Positions 1 through 13,000 of a stretch of 64,000 nucleotides of DNA are shown one piece after another (within the stretch, counting starts at the first letter, position 1; each line of letters begins with the position of its first letter). The translations under genes and the position numbers were made by a program. Below the pieces are notes generated by a model. It did not search any database, was not told the DNA's origin, and saw only the letters and a list, made by a program, of their open reading frames with translations. Origin of the DNA: Beroe ovata (lineage: Eukaryota; Ctenophora; Nuda; Beroida; Beroidae). Location of the stretch: NCBI GenBank assembly GCA_946803715.1, contig CAMPET010000013.1, positions 559,082 to 623,081 of the forward strand, in the 5' to 3' direction.

Positions 1-58
1 ACACACACACACATACACACACACGCGCACACACACACACTCTCACACTCTCTCTCCC
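1..58. repeat. (AC)n microsatellite running into a pyrimidine tract
   Basis: Alternating AC dinucleotides with a few interruptions, followed by CT-rich sequence. It forms the 3' end of the last NLE1 intron and supplies the pyrimidine tract before the CAG acceptor at 61-63. Confidence 0.9.
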
Positions 59-63
59 GCCAG

Positions 64-204
64 GTTTGGTGCATGAGAACGTTCTCTCTGCTCCAGGACT
101 TACCGGGCCACGCTGACGAGGTTTACACTGTGGATTGGAGCCCCTGTGGAACAAGAGTGGTCAGTGGAGGAAAAGATAAAGTCCTGAAGTTGTGGCGAGC
201 TTAG
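64..204 (+). CDS. NLE1: Notchless homologue NLE1, last exon (partial gene)
   Basis: The exon starts after the CAG at 61-63 in phase 0 and ends at TAG 202-204. It encodes the final WD40 blade: a VW start, then LPGHADEVYTVDWSP, and the end GGKDKVLKLWRA. This is nearly the C-terminus of animal NLE1 (LPGHADEVYAVDWSP...GGKDKCLRIW). In that family the protein is a WD40 propeller that docks on pre-60S ribosomal particles and is removed by the midasin AAA-ATPase in the nucleus. The rest of the gene lies left of the window. The next gene on the same strand starts about 420 bp downstream. Short evidence, but the match is specific to NLE1 among WD40 proteins. Confidence 0.85.
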   Translation, partial: VWCMRTFSLLQDLPGHADEVYTVDWSPCGTRVVSGGKDKVLKLWRA

Positions 205-625
205 CACTTAATAATGGGTGCAATGTTATGTTAGAGGTCTTGTCAGATAGGAGGTACATAATTGGGACAGAAGTTGATTTGAGCTACGCTCGTAAATCAT
301 CTGATATCCGAAGGCCTTTACCTGTAATCTGTAGTTTATTTGAAGAATGAATCGTGAAGTTTTTACACAGATAAATCCATTTTTATATCACCTCTGCTGA
401 ATTCATTGACTGGTTTAAGTATGATAGGTAAAAAGACAAGTTTTTATTATTTATTGAATTTTGTTACTGTAATTTATTCTCTTAAATTTTAACCAGCTTG
501 ACTCCTGAATCTTACTCAATCCTTCAAATCAATGCTCTTTAAATTTTGATTTGAAATATGCCGAAAAGTAAGCTTTGGATCTCGAAATTCAATCAATACT
601 AACTTCATCTCCCTGTTTAGAAGCC
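205..625. other. Intergenic, NLE1 to CCHCR1-like gene
   Basis: AT-rich spacer of about 420 bp. I see no ORF or RNA gene. A pyrimidine stretch ending in TTTAG at 616-620, just before the next ATG, could be a splice acceptor for a 5' untranslated exon. Confidence 0.6.
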
Positions 626-2236
626 ATGTCTGATCTGAAGCCACCATCTGCTTTTTCCATACCTAGCACTGATGACGCTATCCCAATCTACCCTGAACAG
701 AGATACAAACTACCAGCAATACCAACTTCCAGCTCCTTGGTAAAATCACTCCCTACCGCTCCTTCACCAAACCATTCATTGAGAACCTCTTCTACATGTA
801 AGGCAGTCGGTACTCAAGTAGCCCCAGACCTTCAGCCAAACATAGCAGTTTCCGTAGCTACTCAAGCTACTGTTGAGCAAGTGACAACCGAATCACAGTC
901 AGACAACTTGCACAGTGTGTCCGAGTTGGAAGAATACATTATCAAGTTATCATCTCTGCATCAAGATGCATTGGAAAGACCAGCTGTCACCAACCCAGAG
1001 TTGCAATGTATTTGGGATGCTCTGGCAAAGTTGGAGATATCATTGCAGGAGAAAGATGTGACGATTGACAAGTTATCAGCAGCTATACATAGGATTGTAC
1101 CGGAATCATTGGAAAATCAGAGGGTCATGCAAAGTCTGGAAAATGAGAAGTCGAGACTGGAACATGACATAGACGAAATGGCAGACACTATTAGATTGCT
1201 GGAAAAGAGGATGGATTGTCAGGCCAAGGTCCTTGCTATTCAAGAAAAAACTCTGACTACCGACGCTTCTTATCAAAAGATGTTGGAGGCTTGGAGACTT
1301 AAAGTGTTGCAAATGCTCGTTGAAAAGGAAATGGTGGAAGCGACCGAGCATAGAACCGAAATGGTTCTGAAATCTCAGATAGAACGATTGGAGAAAGTAT
1401 GTCAGAAACACGAGTCTGAAATTGAAATATTGTCGAATAAAAACACTGATTTGCTTGCAAATCTGAAACTTAAAGACAAGCATATTAATACCATCACCAA
1501 TGAACTCTCTATAGCCAAGCAGTCGGAATTCAAATATCAACATCTCAATGAGCTAATTGAAAAAGCAAACAATTCCCTCTGTGAAAGCATATCTGGTGTT
1601 AGTGAGAACTTTGAACACTTTTTCCCCAGTTATGACTCAGTGTCCTCAAAACTTAGCGAGTATGAAGACCAGATCTTCCGCATTACAGAGAGTATTCAGC
1701 TTTTGCAGTCTCTGTACGCTGAGAAAGAAGAATTTTACTCGAACAAGTTAGAAACACTGTTAGTCGAGCACACAAAGCCACTCCAACCCAATCCAAAAAC
1801 AAGCTCCGACTGTCAGACAGACTCAACCTGGCATGAAATAGAAACAAACACAACACTGTTGAATGACAGGATAACAGAACACTCAGACAAGATAAACAGT
1901 TTGACGGTTGAGAAGGGTCTTATCACCTCGCAGCTTGCTGAAGCTGAAGCAGCTAGGTGTGAGTTGAAGCACCAGTTGGAGGAGCTACGGGAACAGCTCA
2001 ATACCAAGTGTAACGATCACGCTGCAGAGGTAGTCAACTTACAGAAACGGGAGAGTAAGGCTGCTATTAGAGCCAAGCAGGTGGAAAGGCTGCTTGCCAA
2101 GAAGGAGGATGAAGTGGAGACACTGGAAAGGGAGGTGGGTGAGAGGTGGAAATTAGAGGTGGAACAGTTCCGGGAGCAGATCCAGGGACTGAAGAATGAG
2201 AATTTGTCTCTAAAGCATGCTTTGAAACGAGGATAA
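626..2236 (+). CDS. CCHCR1: CCHCR1-like coiled-coil protein, intronless
   Basis: Single open frame of 536 codons from the ATG at 626. An in-frame TAA at 569-571 blocks any genomic extension upstream, so 626 is the first usable ATG unless a 5' exon is spliced on at 621. Residues 1 to about 95 are Ser/Thr/Pro-rich; from about residue 100 to the end the protein is almost continuous coiled coil. Two blocks resemble CCHCR1 (HCR): a leucine-rich stretch followed by AWRLKVLQMLVEKEM, like RWREKVFALMVQLK in the human protein, and a C-terminal block with VVNLQKRESKAAIRAKQVERL, like VVSLRQIQRRAAQEKERSQEL. Human CCHCR1 is a centrosome and P-body protein. Coiled coils attract false matches, so a different centrosomal coiled-coil protein remains possible. 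It lies between two multi-exon genes on the same strand. Confidence 0.6.
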   Translation: MSDLKPPSAFSIPSTDDAIPIYPEQRYKLPAIPTSSSLVKSLPTAPSPNHSLRTSSTCKAVGTQVAPDLQPNIAVSVATQATVEQVTTESQSDNLHSVSELEEYIIKLSSLHQDALERPAVTNPELQCIWDALAKLEISLQEKDVTIDKLSAAIHRIVPESLENQRVMQSLENEKSRLEHDIDEMADTIRLLEKRMDCQAKVLAIQEKTLTTDASYQKMLEAWRLKVLQMLVEKEMVEATEHRTEMVLKSQIERLEKVCQKHESEIEILSNKNTDLLANLKLKDKHINTITNELSIAKQSEFKYQHLNELIEKANNSLCESISGVSENFEHFFPSYDSVSSKLSEYEDQIFRITESIQLLQSLYAEKEEFYSNKLETLLVEHTKPLQPNPKTSSDCQTDSTWHEIETNTTLLNDRITEHSDKINSLTVEKGLITSQLAEAEAARCELKHQLEELREQLNTKCNDHAAEVVNLQKRESKAAIRAKQVERLLAKKEDEVETLEREVGERWKLEVEQFREQIQGLKNENLSLKHALKRG

Positions 2237-2662
2237 GACTGTCTAGATTGGATATGCAGTATTCTAGTCACCTGAACCTGTAAAGAGGGACAGTATTATA
2301 AGTTCATTGAGTATACACTGTACAAATATTTTCTAATTGTAGATACATGATATTTTTATCTTTTTATTGAAATCTATTTATTTGATCGATACGAATTTTC
2401 TACCCATAATTTATTACTTATAATACGATACCTACTTTATTTGCTTACCTTTCCAGAATGTTTCTAACTTTCATGCAGTATTGCAGAGATCTTCAAAAAA
2501 CAGTGCTACCTATGATATTTCCAAATCAAAGATCACGTTTTGTTTTTCTCATTGCACGGATTAATTCCTTTCAATCTTTCACGATAGTTTGAAGAGATCA
2601 AGCTTGTGATTATCTAACCCGTTTACCATTTTAGCGTTTTAGCACTGTCCTCCTCTGCTACA
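2237..2662. other. Intergenic, CCHCR1-like gene to TBL2
   Basis: About 430 bp, AT-rich, with no recognisable feature. It must hold the 3' end of the coiled-coil gene and the TBL2 promoter. Confidence 0.5.
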
Positions 2663-5416
2663 ATGGAAGAGACTTCGCCAACCCAGCAGATCCTTATATT
2701 CTCCATCATAGCTTCATTCCTTGTTTCAGTTGTTATCAGGTCAGTAAACGATGTCATATAATTTCATAATCGATTCAGGGAGATTTTGGTGAAGAATAAT
2801 TGATCTTAAAAGTTTAAACCTGATTTCAGTTTTGTGTACTGGTTAAAGAATCAGAAGGTAAAAGAGGATGCCTCTGGTAGAGAATCTCCTGTCACACAGA
2901 AGAGTGACAGCATTGGTTCGACAAACAAATCCACCAAGAAACCCTCACAGTAAGTATGGGATTTTATTTCATGTTTTACTTGGCCCAGTTACCTATTTGA
3001 CCCGGGTATGCCCAATCATTGTCCATTTATCATTCTTTGAGAAGCATTCAGATTATTTCATGAATCCCGGCAGGACTAAAACAGGTGGCAGCAAGAAGTC
3101 TGCTCCCCGTAAGGTGGCACCAACATCTCACCCACTCTATGTTAACATGCTACGCGGACACACAGATACCATCTCGGACATGGACTTAGACCAGTCAGGC
3201 AAGCTGCTGGCCACAGCTTCTGCTGACAGAACCGTCCGGATATGGTTTATCAAGGACATGGAAAAAGGCAGGGATATCAAGTAAGTGAAGGGATATTAAG
3301 TAAGTGATATTCGACAGCTTTTCCTTTCTTCGTCACACATCTACATTATTTTGCAGGTATACCCGTATTCCACTGGAAACAGCACCATGTTCAGTATCTA
3401 TATCTCCTGACAGCAAAGCAGTTGCTGTACTGCTCCCTGATTCCAACTCTGTCGAAATATACAGACTTGGCAAAAAGCCAGGGGATGAAGCGAGCCTGGT
3501 CCTAACAATTGATAAGGTAAAGGAGAATACCTAACTTGTGTAAATGCACATTTAGGGACGCATGTGTGTAGTTCCGTGTTGGTATGCGGTAAATACCTGC
3601 CTCATTGCAGCTTATTGTTTGCAAAGAAATAGTGCTAATTCCATGTCAGCTGCGTGGAGTTAAAAACGGTATCAAGCGTTCCGAATACACAGTTTTCTCT
3701 CCTAACATGTGTATAATATTCCAGTTGAAAGGAGATCTGAAAGACGTTGCAATATCGCCCACAGGCAGATTCATTATGCTTAGTACCATGGCAACAAACG
3801 TGTATATCTACACGCTAAAAGGTGAAAACGTTATCAAATATCGTTAGTTTTCAGATTCATAAACAGGCTATACTTTGATTTTTGGTACACCCTGTATTAC
3901 GTTATCGACTTCCTCAAACATCGCCTTGTTCACGTTATCAACACTCCAGGTGAGCTATTGCACGTTATTGACACAGCACAGATCAATAACGGTCAGGTAT
4001 CGATAACACCGTGTAACGATATGGTTGCGGCCTCCGGTTTTACCCCTGAGGTTCACATGTGGGCGGTGCAGTTCGGTAAATCCGCCACGAGTTCGCCCTT
4101 TCAACAGGTACAATGTAACTCCCTTCAGGTGAACGATACACCGGGTTGGCCGTTGATTAAGCAACGTGGTTTTAACGGCGGCAATGTGTGACATTTCGAA
4201 TATTTCCGGTGTAATTCGTAGCGCGCGAAACTTTTAAATTGATCTGTATGTAGCCGGGTTGCGCGGCTTTCACAATTTTTGCGCGGCGTGGGAAAATTTA
4301 TGATCCGTTGTGTTAATTATGAACGTAAGGTAGCGATTCAAGCAGCAGCTGTTTGTTTCGGACAGGGAGTTTTTAGTGGTGTGTTTCAGGTGGTAGATGC
4401 CATGGATCTATCAGGACATAAGTCCGGTATCTACTCATTCAGTTTTAGTGGTGACACGCGTCGCGCTGTAACGGTGTCAAAAGATGGAACGTGGCGTGTC
4501 TTTAACATCGATGGTATGTGTCGGTGTCAATGTATTTGGGTGTGAATGTGTCATGGAAATGAGGATGATTTTCCTTAAATTTCCCATGTTTTCTATGCAG
4601 TTTGCTGGATATCGTTGAGGAGCATCTTTGCTATGACCAAGTTGATCCAACGCTATCTATCTTCAACTCGCAGCATTTTTGTTTCTGTTAGCATATGCAT
4701 TTCGATTGATCTGATTCAAACCAATATAATTTGAAAGCATGTTCGTGAATTTCTTGATCATTTTGCTGACTGCTGTCAATCGTTGACTCGCTTTGCAACA
4801 TTATAGCACTGTTTGAACACACCGAAGTGCGGCAGTTCAGATGATATTTCTACAGTGAGCTGGACGCTAAACGAAGATCCTAAACTGATTTGCTGTGGCT
4901 CTATGCCTGAAGATGGACCGGCTTCGGTCGCTATGTCACAAGATGGTCGCATCGTTGCTATAGCAACGGAATCTAACATCAATGTGTACAACGCTGACAC
5001 CACGGAACTAATGGATACGCTCGAGTCTGTCCACTCAGGTGAGATGTCAATACGACACAATAGATTGTTAAAACTCTAGCAAAGGAGCTACCGCTCAAAC
5101 ACCCTCTCCTGTCATCAGATTCAATAACTCGGATATCGTTTTCCGATACCGGGAAGTATATTTACACTGCGGGAAGGGACAAGAGTGTCAGAGTTTGGCT
5201 CAACAGGGCGGGCATAGTACGGGATATTGAGTTCTGGATCGAGAGTATGAAGGTCGCGACGAACGCGTCGCACAAGGAACGTCTGAAGCAGCAGATAGCT
5301 GATGCGAGGTGAGATAACTGAAGAAAAACATAAATGTTATGTATACTGCTATACCAATAGTGTCAAGTTTTCATTCTTCTTCTTTCAGGGCTCACTTGAA
5401 AGAACTTGAAGCATAA
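2663..5416 (+). CDS. TBL2: Transducin beta-like protein 2 (ER-anchored WD40 protein)
   Basis: Ten exons: 2663-2739, 2830-2949, 3074-3280, 3357-3516, 3725-3821, 3950-4107, 4390-4513, 4841-5038, 5119-5308, 5389-5416. All phases agree and give 452 aa (human TBL2 447). The N-terminus has one membrane segment (about residues 10-30, ILIFSIIASFLVSVVISFVYWL), then a basic linker, then seven-blade WD40 repeats. Matches include HTDTISDMDLDQSGKLLATASADRTVRIW, GFTPEVHMWAVQFGK and SKDGTWRVFNID. The end, REIEFW...HKERLKQQIADARAHLKELEA in type, mirrors the human C-terminal helix. TBL2 sits in the ER membrane and associates with PERK. The acceptor of exon 8 (4841, rather than 4807 or another site) is the least certain: it was chosen because it alone keeps the frame. 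Confidence 0.9.
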
Positions 5417-5587
5417 GGAGACAGTAATTGTGAATGCTATTGTTTCTCTTTAAAAATGTGGATGATATGATTCCATTTAAGTGACACAATTTTTACTCAA
5501 CAGTTTATTTCACGGTTAAACAGTTAATGTCAGATTATTTCGGATAAAGTTAATTTGTTATGGCTATTATCGGTTAATTCATCACTT

Positions 5588-5593
5588 AATAAA
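5588..5593 (+). terminator. AATAAA poly(A) signal, candidate for TBL2
   Basis: AATAAA lies 172 bp past the TBL2 stop, in the 367-bp spacer between two convergent genes. No other canonical hexamer was noticed before the next gene. Confidence 0.55.
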
Positions 5594-5783
5594 TCCCGTT
5601 TTACTTTTCGCCAATCACATAGCAACAATCTCTCTTACAGTTACATACACATTAATGTTATCGCGCAAAAACAGTCCAAGCATCTTACTCATTATCTAAA
5701 TATCATGGGGGACGACAATTTCAATCGGACGTGATTCCACCAAAAGGATAATCCTAACAATACTGGTTTCTCTCTGAGAGCTG

Positions 5784-7451
5784 CTAGGATGCTATCTCCT
5801 CTAACTCCTCATTGTAGTTCTCCAACTCTTTCTGCAGCACCTCAATTTCCTGATCTTTGTACTCGAATGCCATCTCGAAGGTATCGATGGCACTTTGGAG
5901 ACTGTCGTTTTCCCGCCTCAGCTTTTCCACTTCAACCTGTAACGGTATTCTGCAATTTTGTGCTAAGTTTTGGATGAACGGAGAACATGAAGATAGCATA
6001 CTTTAATACAAATTCGGTGAAGATTATTGATTTATCGCCTCTGTCCTCATCGGAGACTGGTGATTAGTAAGATTATCGTTAACTTAATTATCTCTTTCCC
6101 GACTTCCAAAGTGATGAGTGTTTTCTATAACACATAACTGTACGGAAATGGCGTTACATCAAGGGTCACGGAGATCATGTTAGGTTGAAAGGAAGCTGTT
6201 AAACGACGTTCAAACAAGTCAGAAAGAAAATGCACCTAATTCGTGTCGGCTTCATACCTATATACGATTCAAAACTTCTTTATTGTGAGCTATTCGTTTT
6301 TGGTTCGTTAGATATGTTAGGCTTAATTTAGTAGCTAAGTGAATAACATAAAGACTGAACATAAAATAACCGTATAGTATCAGTGCCGTCGGTAGTGTAC
6401 TTGACTGATTTAAAATCTACATCTAACACTAAAATCTGTCTTTTTGATCCAAAAGCATACAATAATCATGAACATTGTTGCGCTTTCACACTGTATCTTG
6501 TGCACAATGCACACATTGATCTACACTCACAACCCAACAGTTAGCCAATTTATCCAGGTTTACATTTAAACAAAAATTTGGTTGGAACCCTTTTTTCCGA
6601 GAATACCAAGCCAGGCGTGTGTGTGTGTGTGCCGTGTGCAGCCCAATGTACATCATGAGACATGTATTTCACACGTAGAACCCCGATGTTGCTATAATAA
6701 CAGCAACACGCGTATGTAACCTTCAGTGGGTGCCACGCCGGAATATGCCCTTTCCTGTGTTCGCTAGAACCTGAGGTGGTGTTGTTGGTTATATCGTCCA
6801 CTACCTCGAGTTCATTTTTCTCCTCCATAACTTCCTCCTTCCACTCGTGCATACGGTCTATTTCCTCCTCAGCAAGCTCAAGTCGGTTCTCCAGGTCTCG
6901 CTTCTCTGTCTCCAGCTGTCGAAAGAGAGAATAGTGTCGGGGCAAGGGTGTTGACAGTAGGCAGTGTAAAGGAACGGTCTGCCATCTAAATACATATTTT
7001 CAAATTAAAATCATTGGTCTATTGGTTGTAATTCATGTTTAATACATGAACTAATATTGCCCGTTCTTCTTTTATTGCTGCCATGAAGTCTATTATCATG
7101 CCAAATCTCAGTTTTAAAGCTAAAATAGTGCAAGCACTGTTTTGCATTAAGGTGGCACCAATTTGAATATACATTGTCGCTGATTTCACGCATGATAACG
7201 TTGGCCCTGCATTCGTTTTCTCGATCATTCTTTCATGTCATATATGTTACTGAAGAAAGCTTCATAGAGTTCGATTTAGTTTTAGTGTTTGACATGAAAA
7301 CTACGACAGAACAGCAGCTCGATACCTTATTGACTAGCTCAGTTGCCCTCTTAACACTATCTTGGAGTTTGTCTGCCCTGGCTATAGCTTTGTCCCGTTC
7401 CTGCATGAGCAACACTATCCTGTTCTTTAGGAAATCTAGGGTCGTCGTCAT
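5784..7451 (-). CDS. Short tropomyosin-like coiled-coil protein
   Basis: Three exons read on the minus strand: 7451-7326, 6915-6805 and 5936-5784, all phase 0, giving 129 aa. The start MTTTLDFLKNRIVLLMQERDKAIARADKLQ resembles the tropomyosin N-terminus ([26 protein letters not shown]). The rest is uninterrupted charged heptads (LENRLELAEEEIDRM, EVLQKELENYNEELEEIAS). At 129 aa it is much shorter than animal tropomyosins (about 250-285 aa). It could be a short tropomyosin relative or an unrelated helical rod. The coding frame itself is well supported by matching splice sites and phases. It is convergent with TBL2, 367 bp away. Confidence 0.7.
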
Positions 7452-10012
7452 GGTGACCTATGAATATGCGGAGTAAATTGTGAACAACCACTACAGGAGA
7501 GAGTCATCAGGGTTTACAGCACGGTGGATAGAATCAGGCGATAAATTCATGTGAACACTGAACAATCATAGTAGCAAGCATGTAACTAAAACAGTGCTCG
7601 AACACAAGTACAAGGTCTCTCCCTTATATAAAGTCTGTTGAACTCGGCACTCACAAACACAGTTTGTATACCTCTCTGTTGGAGAAAGTGTTGAAAGAAT
7701 GTGCCTTATAGTTAGATAACTTCATCCAACTTTTGTGGCCTGAGTAAATATATAAATACACCCAAGAAAGCTTATGGGAAGTGTAGTACGCCAGTTGTGG
7801 TATATAGACTACACAATTTGGTAGATGGGTACAGAATTTCAAGCTTCAGTTTTGATACATCATGTATGGTTTCTTAAGCGGTACAATACTCTTAATTGGC
7901 AGGACATGTCACTACACAATAAGGAACACGGGACTATCGGTATGGCATTCTTGGCAACATTGTACCAAATAATGCTGTATACAACATCAAAATCACTTCG
8001 CGACTTCATCTAACTGCACGTAATAACAGTTAACAGTTTTCAGTGAATGGCAACTCACTCATAGCTAGTGGCATTGCACTCATAGCTTGCGGCATGTTGC
8101 AACCGCAACAGTTCATCCTCAAAATCCGGGTTCCATTCGTCATATATCTTGTTCGGGGGGTTGCTTCCGTATATTTGAGTTATTTAATGGACATGAACCA
8201 CTGCTTATGAAGGGAATGACTGACTATATTGTCATCATTGGGGTATACTTTTCTTGGAAATACTAGATGCAATCAAATTGAGCCTTAATCAGATGCCTAT
8301 ATCCAGATCTTTGATGTTAGGTATATAAGGTGTAACCCTCAACGATCAGTTGGCAGGTTATTCATCCAACTGGACGCTGTACGTGGTCCATATTTTGATA
8401 CCAAATCGCTGATGACATTATCAAATGTCCAGATTTCCAAGTCCTTATTCTATAATAGTAAGTGCCACAAAGTCATACTAATGGGTCTGTGAATTAATAA
8501 CGCACAATAGGATGAGTCAGGATCAGAGTATAACGCCCATGTACCTCCATGAAGACGTGTTCGCATGATGATGTAACTACAAATCCGGTTATTATAGTGC
8601 TCAGTTATTATAGTAGTAGTCCCTCCCCACACACATCAGTTGCTCACAACGTGTGATCAAGTCGTTGTTGATGAAGCATGTATGTAAATATTTCATTCTC
8701 AGGCATTAGGTTTCTGAGTTTCCATGGCGACCAATCCTCCTTGAATCTGCTCCTAATATAGTTGATGTATTAAATAGCTTCATTACCCACCGTGGTATTG
8801 ATTCACGTTTCCAGTTTGCTTACATTAGAGTCCCTCATGCAGTAAGATTATCAACATGACATGTATTAGCAGGGTTCTTTGAGAATTATATATAGGATCT
8901 CTAAATTCATAGTGTTTTCCTGCTGATAACTTTGGTTGAGTTATTGGATTCTTTCAATGTTTCGCTGGTATTATAATGTTTACCTGCCACCTGTTCGGTT
9001 CAGATAATTAAATCTAATTTATTATGGAGGAACCACAATATGAAATAGCTCATGGATACTGTTCCTTCTCAGTCTTCATTCGATGCTGCAGTGCATTTTT
9101 TAGTTTTTTGGGATAGAAACGTTTTTTGTAGAAACTAAAAAAGGTGCCTATTTTTCGATCATTTCGTTTGCAAATCGACTAGAACAATATGTGCTCACTG
9201 CTCCTGTGTAAATTAAGACGCCTTCTTATGAAATGTGGTCGCAATTCCTGCATGAATGCTAATTGATTAATCCAAATCAAGTAGAACTACTGTTCAATCT
9301 ATTCAAGGTAGCCACCATCATGGACCATGAATCGTAACCATAATTCATTGTTGCGATATCATTCCAAGTCTATCAGATGAACACATGAATTAACCACAAC
9401 TCTAAAGCCATCTGTCACGTGCCATCCAGCTATTATAGCTTCCATCATAACCACTCAAAGATTAAAATCAAATAGTAGTTACTACAATATATTACACTAA
9501 GTTCTGCCCTCGCTTTTTCCTCGTGAAGCATGCTCCTTCCAATTATGTGCTGCTGATATAATGTCTTGGAATTCCTGAAGCAGTTTTAAATTTAAAACAT
9601 GTTTTCATGCCTTTTATATGTATTTTGCACTTATCTCGTTTTTTGTATCGGTATACCGCTTGTTTTTGCTTTTATAATGCTTCATGCAAGATGTTCAATA
9701 GCTACATAGAGATCCAGAACTTCTATAGTATGTTTGTTGTTGTTGTTTAAAGTTGTGACTTGGCATATTCCTTTGATGATCGTGAATATCGGGCCGGCGA
9801 TTGAGAAAAATGAATCTCATAATTACCTATTATCTCGTTGTGTACTATATTTTATTTCTGTTTGAATAGGAAAATGATTATCATAATCTTGAAATTGTGG
9901 CTCGGATGCTGCCTATCAGAGTAAAATCCTCACAAGTTTTGCTTAGCTTCATAAGATTATCTCTGACTTATCTTTTCAAACTGGGAAACAGGAAGCATTA
10001 TCTTCAATACGT
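7452..10012. other. Intergenic, divergent promoters
   Basis: About 2.6 kb between two divergently transcribed genes (tropomyosin-like on minus, ANKUB1 on plus). AT-rich. Only short unsupported ORFs; no exon-like segment with splice sites was recognised. Confidence 0.5.
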
Positions 10013-13000
10013 ATGAAGATTTTCCTTATTTACAATGGGAAGACATATCCCTGGCAGATAAAAGAATCCCAGACAATCGACGATTTGAAGGTCTGTTCAT
10101 AGATGGCTTTTATTCCTTCTGCTCTGAGTTTCTGCAATCTCCAATTTGAGTTAATAGATCTCCTCTTTTCTGAGACGTGCTCTCATCCCATTTTATAACA
10201 CCCAAACTCCACATAACCTACCCAGAAAGAGATAAGAGGACGATTCCAGTTAGACCCCCAGCAAAACATTAAGCTATGGCACGGTGGGGCTAATCTGTCT
10301 GGTCCGTGGATCATACCGGATATCGGTATACCGTACGGATCCACCATACACTGTAAACTGAAGGAGCAGGACCCGATACCAAACCTCCATATTACGTGAG
10401 TTGCATTGTTTTGTGTAATTCTAGCGGCTAACATTGGTGGCGTTAGTTATACCGAGGTGAAATTCAAGTAAGGTAGAGGTGGTAATGGATCAACTAACCC
10501 ATGACTCCAGCTTTAGTTAGAAGATGCAATGGTCCATCTTTAATTACGATGACTATGTTACAAGATGTCAAGATATGATTTGCAGGTGCAATTACAATGG
10601 ACATAACATTGATCTATACGATATTGATGTTGCACAAACAACCATATTCGAGTTACAGGAAACTGTTGTCAAGGAAACAGGACTACCCCTAGGTGGGTTT
10701 AGTCTGTGTGTCTGTGTCTGTACTACTATCCACCGTTGTCTGGCAAACTGGTTTGTGTCTGCGTATGTGACTATCGGACTGCTTTTGTTCCCCCACCTCC
10801 ACTCCACCAAATTTGTCCCGTTGCAGGTTCATTCAGGCTGACTGATGCGGCGGGGAGAGAGCTGTTCCCACAGCGCACATGTACCGACTACGGAGTGTTG
10901 CCAGGCAACAGATTACACGTGCAGGTAACGCAATGTTACTTGACAATCAGATGTTACAACTGGTTGCAGTGCAAAATAACTCTACAGCATAATCGTGCAA
11001 TACTTGAATTATTTGCGGTCCTCCCGAAGTAATTACTGGCAAACAGAGAGCAGAACAAACTGGAATAGGCGTTACCGACAAGAAGCATGAAACGTATATT
11101 CTTCTAAGGTCCACACGGTAGACGAGAAACAGTCGAAGAATGCCTCCTGCCATTGAATAATTTTAATTGTCAAATTATTCCGAGTAATTCAGCTGGTTGT
11201 ATGGTCACTCGTTATTAAGTTGCACAGATCTCCTACGAGATGGGACACTTCAGAATTAATGCAGACCTCTATTACAACAGCCCACGGTGTGTGGTCTGTG
11301 TACTCCCATTGGGCATTATATAGTTACTGAAAAGCTTACGAAATCTGCTGAATCACCTAGGACTGCATACCATAGTTGTGACCCTTTGCAAAATTCTGTG
11401 TCAACTTAATGACTCAATGTCGCCCTCTTATCCAATGGGGCTGTATTTAGAGGAAAGGGAGCAAGCTTCACGTACAAGATGCTTCTAGATGGGAGCCCAA
11501 TGATTGGCTTCCTGGAATCCGCATGAATAATTAGAGTGTAGTACAGAGCCAGGAAATGATTTATATTAAACCACACATTCTGATCCAATGGCGTTCGAAT
11601 ATATAGGATTGCACGACGGGCTGCCAATATAAGCCGCATGTCAATAATATATAATCAGCAGGGCACTGTGTGGAGTTCATTAGGCTAGAGCGGCGCCGGC
11701 CAGCTTCGATTCTGTATTAACTCTACTCAATAGAGGAATCTACTGCAGTTGTTGAGGAGCACCAGCAGTGATTCAGCTACAGATAATAATATTTCCTTGT
11801 GTTTAATTATCCTGCACGCAGATGATAGTAATACGGTCTCTATACTACCGCATAGGTCTGGAGTGGGTGGTCGTCGCTGATAAACTCAGCTGTGGAGGGC
11901 AATCACGGGCTGGTGAGGAGTCTACTGGACACTGACAAGGCCATATCCCTCTATCAGATGAGGGTGGTTACCTTCATCGCGGCTCACCATGGCCACCTTG
12001 AGATGGCTGAGGATATGCTGAATGGGGGAGTAAAGGCAGATGAGTCAGTTGGTAGGTATGAGTATGACTGATTGTGTGTTTTCAATGACTCATTGAATGA
12101 CTCTTTGAATGAGTGTTGTTCAACGCGTGATGAAATATGGCATGTTACTCAATCACCATTACACTCAACTCACGTGATGTAACATGATGTAACGTGACGT
12201 AACGCAGGTTATCATCCTGGTAAACGTTGGTGCAGTAACCGGGATGATCCCACTTTCCGTCAGTATGCAGCTCACAAAGCAATTGAACAGGGCAGACTAG
12301 AAATTCTCAGGCTCTTCATGAGCCGCTTTCCGTGCTGCATTTTAGTCCAGGTACATTTAAAATGTTCTGTCAGCATTCAGCTAGCGCGGGCGTCACATTT
12401 TAGACCTCCTCGTTAGGTATATAGAGTGCAAGTGGAAATATCAGCTATAGCCTTGGTTAAGCCGTTCAATAAAGTATGCTGCTCTTATAAAGCTAAAAAT
12501 AATGTTGCTGACGTAGAGTGTTATTATGAAGAACATCATCTTTTCCTATATTGGTCATAAAATAGCTGATAATCTAGATCAAAGATGCTCTCTCGTCACA
12601 GCCATGTTATCAAATTTACTATCCTCAGAGCTTCTTTATCTTCAAGGTGATCTAGGCGTTCACCATCCCTTCACCTCCTTTTCTAATAGAACTACAGGGG
12701 ACAGGACGCTCTGGAAATCGCTACTGAGTTCGACAGAACTGACTGTGTAACACACATCAGCACCAAGCTGAGCAAGGCGGCAGCCATGGTTCCTGATCTG
12801 CTCAATGCAGCACCAGAAGATGAAGAAGAGGCGATTTACAAGTGAGTTGGATTACAACTATTATCCTTGCGCAGTCTGATTATGATACACCTCGATGAAT
12901 TTATGAATTTATGATTTCCAAAATCACCATGATTTGCGGAAATCGAGTGTAGCCATTCCGCATTCACCATGGGTTTGCTATTCATTTATCACGGGTGACT

